Translations under genes and position numbers: made by a program
Shown here: positions 59,089 to 64,000 of the stretch, piece after piece
Layout: the number at the start of each line of letters is the position of its first letter
Numbering within the stretch: the stretch's first letter is position 1
NCBI GenBank assembly: GCA_031263015.1
Contig: JAISGN010000008.1
Location: forward strand, 248,001-312,000
Length of the DNA stretch: 64,000 nt
Direction of reading: 5' to 3'
Source of the DNA: Bacteroidales bacterium
GTDB taxonomy: Bacteria > Bacteroidota > Bacteroidia > Bacteroidales > P3
Notes under the pieces: model-generated
The model's database searches: none
What the model was told of the DNA's origin: nothing
The model's input: only the letters and a program-made list of their open reading frames with translations

Positions 59089-59505
59089 TCAGGAAGCCCT
59101 GATAATCCTTGTTCCTTCTATTGTCTGCGTCATTGATATCAGCACACTCTTCGGCGGCAACAACCGCTCAATCCTTTCCGTCCATTCAATAAAACAATAG
59201 TTGCCGCTGTCAAGGTATTCTTCGAAACCTATGTCATAGGCATCCGTGTCCTTATTAAGGCGATAAAAATCAAAATGATAAACCTCCGCTCCTTCGGAAT
59301 CAAGATATGTATTGACGATGGCAAAAGTCGGCGAATTGATATCATCTTTCACGCCGAGCATATCGCATAACGCCTTGATAAAAGTTGTTTTGCCAACGCC
59401 CATATCTCCTTTGAATGCAAAAATACGTTGGTTCTCAAAGTCCGAAAGCATATTTCGTGCTATGGAAGGCAAATCCGATAATGTTTTTGCTATGTATTCC
59501 TTCAT
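59089..59505 (-). CDS. tsaE: tRNA threonylcarbamoyladenosine biosynthesis ATPase TsaE
   Basis: 138 residues, full length. P-loop GDMGVGKTTFIKAL near residue 34 and the conserved SPTFAIVNTY and FYRL, with CFIEWTERIE near 105. It drives the TsaB-TsaD-TsaE complex that makes t6A37 of ANN-reading tRNAs. It starts 2 bp after porX, so it is part of that operon, an arrangement I recall from other Bacteroidota. Confidence 0.95.
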   Translation of the reverse strand: MKEYIAKTLSDLPSIARNMLSDFENQRIFAFKGDMGVGKTTFIKALCDMLGVKDDINSPTFAIVNTYLDSEGAEVYHFDFYRLNKDTDAYDIGFEEYLDSGNYCFIEWTERIERLLPPKSVLISMTQTIEGTRIIRAS

Positions 59506-59507
59506 CG

Positions 59508-61055
59508 TTACTTCTTTGTCAAATGAATAAATGGGATAAGATTTTCCTCCATTGAGATTCCGCCGTGCTGAAATGTGTTCATATAATATGAAACGTAGTA
59601 ATTGTAATTATTAGGGTAAGCAAAGAAGTCGTTAGCCCTTGCAAAGATAAACTGAGAGTTGATAGAAAGTTGCGGTAAGTATATTTTATTGCAATCAACC
59701 TCATAAACATCTTTCGGATTGTAGTCAAGCAGCCGACCAATCTTGTATCGGAGATTGGCAGATGCGTCTTTGGTGCTTTTAATCTTCACCGGACGATCAA
59801 CTCTCACTGATCCGTGGTCGGTAGTTATGACAACATGAACGTCTTTGTCGGCAAGATAACGCAGAACCTCTATAAAAGGAGAATGTTCCAGCCATGTCTG
59901 GGTTACGGAACGATAAGCCTTTTCATCCGAAGCAAGTTCCCGCACAATATCACTATCAGTCCTTGCGTGCGAAAGCATATCTATGAAATTATAAACAATA
60001 ACGTTCAGTTTGTTTTGAAGGAAATTCGGCAGGGATTCAATCATCCGCATACCATAAGTTTGATTGAGCACCTTATGGTATGATGTTTTTATGTTCAAGC
60101 CGTGTCTTTTGAGATTATCTTTAAGGAAGGTGTGTTCGTAATCATTCTTGTTGCCCTCCTTATCTTCATCCAACCACATATCAGGATATTTCTTTTTTAT
60201 CTCACTTGGCATCAGCCCCGAAAAAAGGGCATTGCGGGCATACTGAGTTGTTGTCGGCAAAATGGAATAGTATATGTCTTCATTCTCCGTGCGTAAGAAT
60301 TGCTCAATAAGAGGTTGCAGTGCTTTCCATTGGTCAAAACGAAAATTGTCTATCACGATTAAAAATACGGGTTTGTCGTCTGCCTTCAATATTGGGAAGA
60401 GTTTGTCGTTCAAAGCCAAATGAGACAGGGACGGACGCTCTTTATTTTCCCCGCTAAGCCACGATTGATAATTGCGTTCATAGAATCGGCAAAACAGATT
60501 GTTGGCTTCGTCTTTTTGTTGCCTGAGTACTTCAAATATACTCTGGTCGGACGAGTCCGAAAGCTCAATTTCCCAATACACAATCTTCTTATAAATATCT
60601 ATCCATTCGTTTTGGTCTAACGAAGTGTTGAGTCGCTGATTTATTTCCCTGAATTGTTGCTGGTAATTCATTGTAGAAATGTTGCTTATTAGCTGTTGAG
60701 AGTCCAGATGCTTCTTTAACGTAAGCAGAATTTGCTTCGGATTGACGGGTTTTATCAGATAATCGGAAATTTTTGAGCCAATAGCCTGCTCCATTATCTG
60801 TTCCTCCTCGCTTTTGGTTATCATAATGACGGGAATGGTCGGAAACTTTTCTTTAATCAGCATAAGCACGTCCATACCCGACATTCCGGGCATATTTTCG
60901 TCAAGAAAAATTATGTCAATCATCGTTTTGCCCAGCACATCCATTGCTTCGTTGCCGTCAATAGCAGTAACAACCTCATAACCTTTGGTCTGCAAAAACA
61001 GAATGTAGGGTTTGAGCAAATCCATCTCGTCATCAACCCAAAGTATCTTAGTCAT
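59508..61055 (-). CDS. porX: PorX-like response regulator with PglZ domain
   Basis: 515 residues. Residues 1-120 are a receiver domain (ILWVDDEMD, phosphoacceptor Asp52 in IIFLDENMPG, MITKSEEEQ, LIKPVNP). A helical linker leads to an alkaline-phosphatase-like PglZ domain (about 205-515; FLIVIDNFRFDQWKAL, GLMPSEIKKKYP, VVITTDHGSVRVDR). This is PorX, the regulator of type IX secretion genes and also a phosphodiesterase for cyclic and linear oligonucleotides in studied species. Metal-binding residues (DN, TTDHG) are kept. The partner kinase PorY is not in the window. Confidence 0.93.
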   Translation of the reverse strand: MTKILWVDDEMDLLKPYILFLQTKGYEVVTAIDGNEAMDVLGKTMIDIIFLDENMPGMSGMDVLMLIKEKFPTIPVIMITKSEEEQIMEQAIGSKISDYLIKPVNPKQILLTLKKHLDSQQLISNISTMNYQQQFREINQRLNTSLDQNEWIDIYKKIVYWEIELSDSSDQSIFEVLRQQKDEANNLFCRFYERNYQSWLSGENKERPSLSHLALNDKLFPILKADDKPVFLIVIDNFRFDQWKALQPLIEQFLRTENEDIYYSILPTTTQYARNALFSGLMPSEIKKKYPDMWLDEDKEGNKNDYEHTFLKDNLKRHGLNIKTSYHKVLNQTYGMRMIESLPNFLQNKLNVIVYNFIDMLSHARTDSDIVRELASDEKAYRSVTQTWLEHSPFIEVLRYLADKDVHVVITTDHGSVRVDRPVKIKSTKDASANLRYKIGRLLDYNPKDVYEVDCNKIYLPQLSINSQFIFARANDFFAYPNNYNYYVSYYMNTFQHGGISMEENLIPFIHLTKK

Positions 61056-61180
61056 AGTTGAAATATTTATTAGTTCTGTGTTTTAAACGCCTCTTTGCCG
61101 TCTTTATTGTCTTGCCGTGCGTTTTTGATTGCCCGCTTGGTCATTTGCATATCGGCTTTGATTTTTTACAGATAAACAAA

Positions 61181-61316
61181 GATTAAAATATTATGGCTTA
61201 ATATCCTACTCAAACGCTGTTTCGCTGAAATGAAAGCAAGTTTCATTCGCACCAAAGGCTGTTTCATTTTTCGCAAAGGCTGTTTGGTAAAAATATGATG
61301 TCAATCCGACACGGGC
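61181..61316. repeat. 21-bp-register repeat array P with leader
   Basis: Leader GATTAAAATA, TTATGGCTTAA (61191), TATCCTACTC nearly identical to array H; then boxes at 61212, 61233 (AAAGCAAGTTT), 61254, 61275 and TGATGTCAATC at 61296. Lies in the divergent gap between porX and ileS; the rest of that 340-bp gap holds only the ileS promoter. Confidence 0.92.
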
Positions 61317-61350
61317 ATACGGGCTTTCAGTAAGTTTAAGAAAGTTTTTG

Positions 61351-61358
61351 TAATTTTG
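61351..61358 (+). promoter_or_regulatory. -7 element of ileS
   Basis: TAATTTTG, exact TAnnTTTG, 37 nt before the ATG at 61396. Confidence 0.6.
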
Positions 61359-61395
61359 CACCTTGATTTTTTCACACTAATTTATTATATCATCC

Positions 61396-64000
61396 ATGGG
61401 AAACAAATACCGAGAATACAAATCGCTCAATCTTACGGCAATAAACAAAGAGATACTGGAACGTTGGCAAGCCGAACAGACGTTTAAAGAGAGTTTGAAA
61501 TTGCGAGAAGGCAATCCGCCGTTTGTTTTCTATGAAGGACCACCGTCAGCCAATGGTCAGCCGGGCATACATCACGTTATGGCTCGGACAATCAAGGATA
61601 TATTTTGCCGATATAAGTCTCAGAAAGGATTTTATGTGGCTCGCAAGGCAGGATGGGACACTCACGGGCTGCCTGTTGAGCTCGGAGTGGAAAAAAAGCT
61701 CGGTATAACCAAAGAAGACATAGGAAAAAAAATCTCTGTTGATGATTACAACGCCGCATGCAGGGCAGAAGTGATGCAATATAAGGATATGTGGGACCGA
61801 TTGACTACTTTGATGGGATATTGGGTTGATTTGGACAATCCTTATATTACTTTCAAAAATCAATACATTGAAACGCTGTGGTATTTGCTTGGAGAACTGT
61901 ACGGAAAGGGCTATCTGTATAAAGGATACACCATTCAGCCCTATTCTCCTGCGGCAGGAACGGGATTATCCTCGCATGAACTTAATATGCCAGGCTGTTA
62001 CAGGGACGTGAAAGATACAACCGTTACGGCGCAATTTCGTATTAAGCCGACAAGTCTTTATAACGATACGGTAAAACGCCTCATCAATGAAGCGATTGGT
62101 GATAATGTGTTCTTCCTTGCTTGGACAACAACTCCCTGGACGCTGCCTTCCAATACGGCTTTGGCGGTCGGCAAAAATATTGATTACGTTTGGGTGAAGA
62201 CTTTCAATCCTTACACCTCTCAACCAATGATTGCCGTTCTGGCAAAGGCTCTTCTTAACAATCATTTCCCAGAAAAAAATGCCGAATTAAGTTTTGATGA
62301 CTATAAAGCAGGCGATAAAAATATTCCTTTCAGGGTTCTTGCCGAGTGTAAGGGCAAAGATTTGGTCGGAATGGAGTATGAGCAGTTGTTTTCCTTTGTA
62401 AGACCGATGTCGGATGCGTTTAGAGTGATATCAGGCGACTATGTAACAACAGAAGACGGCACAGGAATTGTGCATATCGCCCCTACATTCGGAGCAGATG
62501 ACGACAGAGTTGCAAAATTAGCCGATATACCGCCGTTAGTCTTGATTGACAAGGAAGGAAAGCGGCAACCGATGGTGGATAAAGCAGGAAAATATTTCTT
62601 AATTGAAGATTTGGACGAGGCTTTTGTTGAATCATACGTGAATATTGATGCTTACAGGCTGTATGAAGGGCGTTTTGTGAAAAACGATTACGATAATAAT
62701 TTAACAGATAAAGATACTACGCTGGATATTGACCTTTGTGTTGCGTTGAAACAGGACAACAAAGCGTTCAAAATAGAGAAACATACTCACAATTACCCAC
62801 ATTGCTGGCGCACGGACAAGCCTGTGCTTTATTATCCTTTGGATTCGTGGTTTATTCGCACAACTGCCATCAAGGACAGGCTGATTGAACTGAATAAGAC
62901 GATAAACTGGAAGCCCGAATCAACGGGTAGCGGTCGTTTTGGCAACTGGCTGGAAAATCTTGTGGATTGGAATTTATCGCGTTCAAGATACTGGGGAACG
63001 CCTTTGCCGATTTGGCGTACCGAAGACGGAAAAGAAGAGATTTGCATCAACTCCGTGCAGATGTTAAGCAACGAAATAGAAAATAGTATCAAAGCGGGAT
63101 TTATGCAAACCAACCCTTATGCGGATGTAAGCAACTATGATTCCTATGATTTGCACAGACCATATATAGATAATGTCGTTTTAGTTTCGCCAAACGGCAG
63201 AAAAATGTATCGGGAGGCTGATTTGATTGATGTCTGGTTTGATTCCGGCGCAATGCCTTATGCTCAGGTGCATTTCCCTTTTGAATGTAAGAAGGATGAA
63301 TTGAGCTTTCCTGCCGACTTTATCGCAGAAGGAGTTGATCAAACAAGAGGATGGTTCTTCACTTTGCACGCAATAGCCGCTCTGTGTTTTGATTCCATAG
63401 CCTTTAAGAACGTAGTATCAAACGGATTGGTGCTTGACAAAAACGGAAACAAGATGTCAAAGCGGTTAGGCAACGGAGTAAATCCTTTTGATATGATAGA
63501 AAAATACGGAGCGGACGCAACACGCTGGTATATGATTACAAACTCGCAGCCTTGGGAGAATTTGAAATTTGATGAGGAAGGAATAGATGAGGTAAGACGC
63601 AAATTCTTCGGCACACTCTACAATACATATTCGTTTTTTGCCCTTTATGCAAACATAGACGGCTTTAAGTACGGCGAAAACGACATTCCGCACGCTCAAA
63701 GACCCGAAATAGACCGCTGGATTCTTTCGGAACTCAATTCCTTAGTTGATTTCGTTGATACGAATTACAGCCAATATGAGCCTACAAAGGCAACTCGTGC
63801 CATTGCAACCTTCGTTGATGAATATCTTTCCAACTGGTATGTTCGTTTAAGCAGAAGACGTTTTTGGAAAGGTGAATATTCCAACGACAAAATCTCAGCA
63901 TATCAAACTCTTTACAAATGTCTTGACACTATTGCCAAACTTACGGCTGCCGTTGCTCCGTTTTTTGCCGAGCAACTCTTCTCCGACTTAAACAATGTGA
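61396..64000 (+). CDS. ileS: Isoleucyl-tRNA synthetase, eukaryote-like type, GIHH signature (3' end outside window)
   Basis: Class I synthetase that charges tRNA-Ile; 868 codons visible, open to the window end, of about 1100-1150 expected. From ATG 61396: YEGPPSANGQPGIHHVMART (about 46-65), AGWDTHGLPVELGVEKKLGI near 85, editing domain with FFLAWTTTPWTLPSNTALAV near 240 and GTGIVHIAPTFGADD near 357, RSRYWGTPLPIW near 530, and KNGNKMSKRLGN (KMSKS) near 690. The HIGH signature is replaced by GIHH (residues 57-60). Large insertions and the overall sequence fit the eukaryote-like IleRS type found in many Bacteroidota, which is poorly inhibited by mupirocin. Confidence 0.96.
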   Translation, partial: MGNKYREYKSLNLTAINKEILERWQAEQTFKESLKLREGNPPFVFYEGPPSANGQPGIHHVMARTIKDIFCRYKSQKGFYVARKAGWDTHGLPVELGVEKKLGITKEDIGKKISVDDYNAACRAEVMQYKDMWDRLTTLMGYWVDLDNPYITFKNQYIETLWYLLGELYGKGYLYKGYTIQPYSPAAGTGLSSHELNMPGCYRDVKDTTVTAQFRIKPTSLYNDTVKRLINEAIGDNVFFLAWTTTPWTLPSNTALAVGKNIDYVWVKTFNPYTSQPMIAVLAKALLNNHFPEKNAELSFDDYKAGDKNIPFRVLAECKGKDLVGMEYEQLFSFVRPMSDAFRVISGDYVTTEDGTGIVHIAPTFGADDDRVAKLADIPPLVLIDKEGKRQPMVDKAGKYFLIEDLDEAFVESYVNIDAYRLYEGRFVKNDYDNNLTDKDTTLDIDLCVALKQDNKAFKIEKHTHNYPHCWRTDKPVLYYPLDSWFIRTTAIKDRLIELNKTINWKPESTGSGRFGNWLENLVDWNLSRSRYWGTPLPIWRTEDGKEEICINSVQMLSNEIENSIKAGFMQTNPYADVSNYDSYDLHRPYIDNVVLVSPNGRKMYREADLIDVWFDSGAMPYAQVHFPFECKKDELSFPADFIAEGVDQTRGWFFTLHAIAALCFDSIAFKNVVSNGLVLDKNGNKMSKRLGNGVNPFDMIEKYGADATRWYMITNSQPWENLKFDEEGIDEVRRKFFGTLYNTYSFFALYANIDGFKYGENDIPHAQRPEIDRWILSELNSLVDFVDTNYSQYEPTKATRAIATFVDEYLSNWYVRLSRRRFWKGEYSNDKISAYQTLYKCLDTIAKLTAAVAPFFAEQLFSDLNNV

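Overview
The window is chromosomal DNA of a member of the Bacteroidota, probably a Bacteroidales-type organism. The support is a fused SecDF, type IX secretion parts (a PorX-type regulator, a PorE-type OmpA protein, PorV-like barrels and a protein with a C-terminal sorting domain), a DUF4290 gene next to murA, a DAHP synthase/chorismate mutase fusion, a eukaryote-like IleRS, and many exact copies of the Bacteroidota promoter element TAnnTTTG a short distance before start codons. No phage, integrase, transposase or CRISPR array is seen. Species cannot be named from the sequence.

Layout. 0-6.7 kb: end of a ZIP metal transporter, two adjacent TrkH-type potassium channel genes, a membrane LytTR regulator with a LiaF-like membrane protein, and greA-HIT. 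6.7-16.7 kb: a four-gene minus-strand operon (small membrane protein, large TonB-dependent receptor, 1569-residue surface protein, PorV-like barrel). 16.8-24.7 kb: secDF, a coiled-coil lipoprotein, a decapitated dam methylase remnant and polA. 24.7-38.6 kb: yifB, a dipeptidyl peptidase IV operon, rhomboid/USP, nadC-brkB, queE-porE, tyrS, an internally deleted glycosyltransferase and tRNA-Asn. 39-50 kb: a TonB receptor with a secreted HMA protein, a glycosyltransferase fusion, manC, plsY, lysE and a UvrD helicase. 50-64 kb: a T9SS cargo protein, infC-rpmI-rplT-rplS, a secreted PNPOx-like protein, DUF4290-murA, aroF-pheA, porX-tsaE, and the start of ileS.

The most striking structure is not a gene. 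Sixteen intergenic gaps carry arrays of an 11-bp box (AAAGGCTGTTT or its reverse complement AAACAGCCTTT) separated by exactly 10 bp. Every array therefore runs on a strict 21-bp register, even where boxes have decayed or are replaced by other words. The 10-bp spacers come from a small shared vocabulary that also occurs in both orientations. Box orientation is shuffled, and arrays lie between divergent, tandem and convergent genes alike. Two oppositely oriented arrays flank the dam remnant. I know of no described element with this architecture; its function is unknown.

Four gene-level points also stand out: IleRS has GIHH in place of HIGH, MurA has Asp in place of the catalytic Cys, infC appears to start at AUU, and a family-2 glycosyltransferase seems to have lost its middle in frame. 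Gene functions are assigned from motifs and family resemblance by eye; no database search was run.
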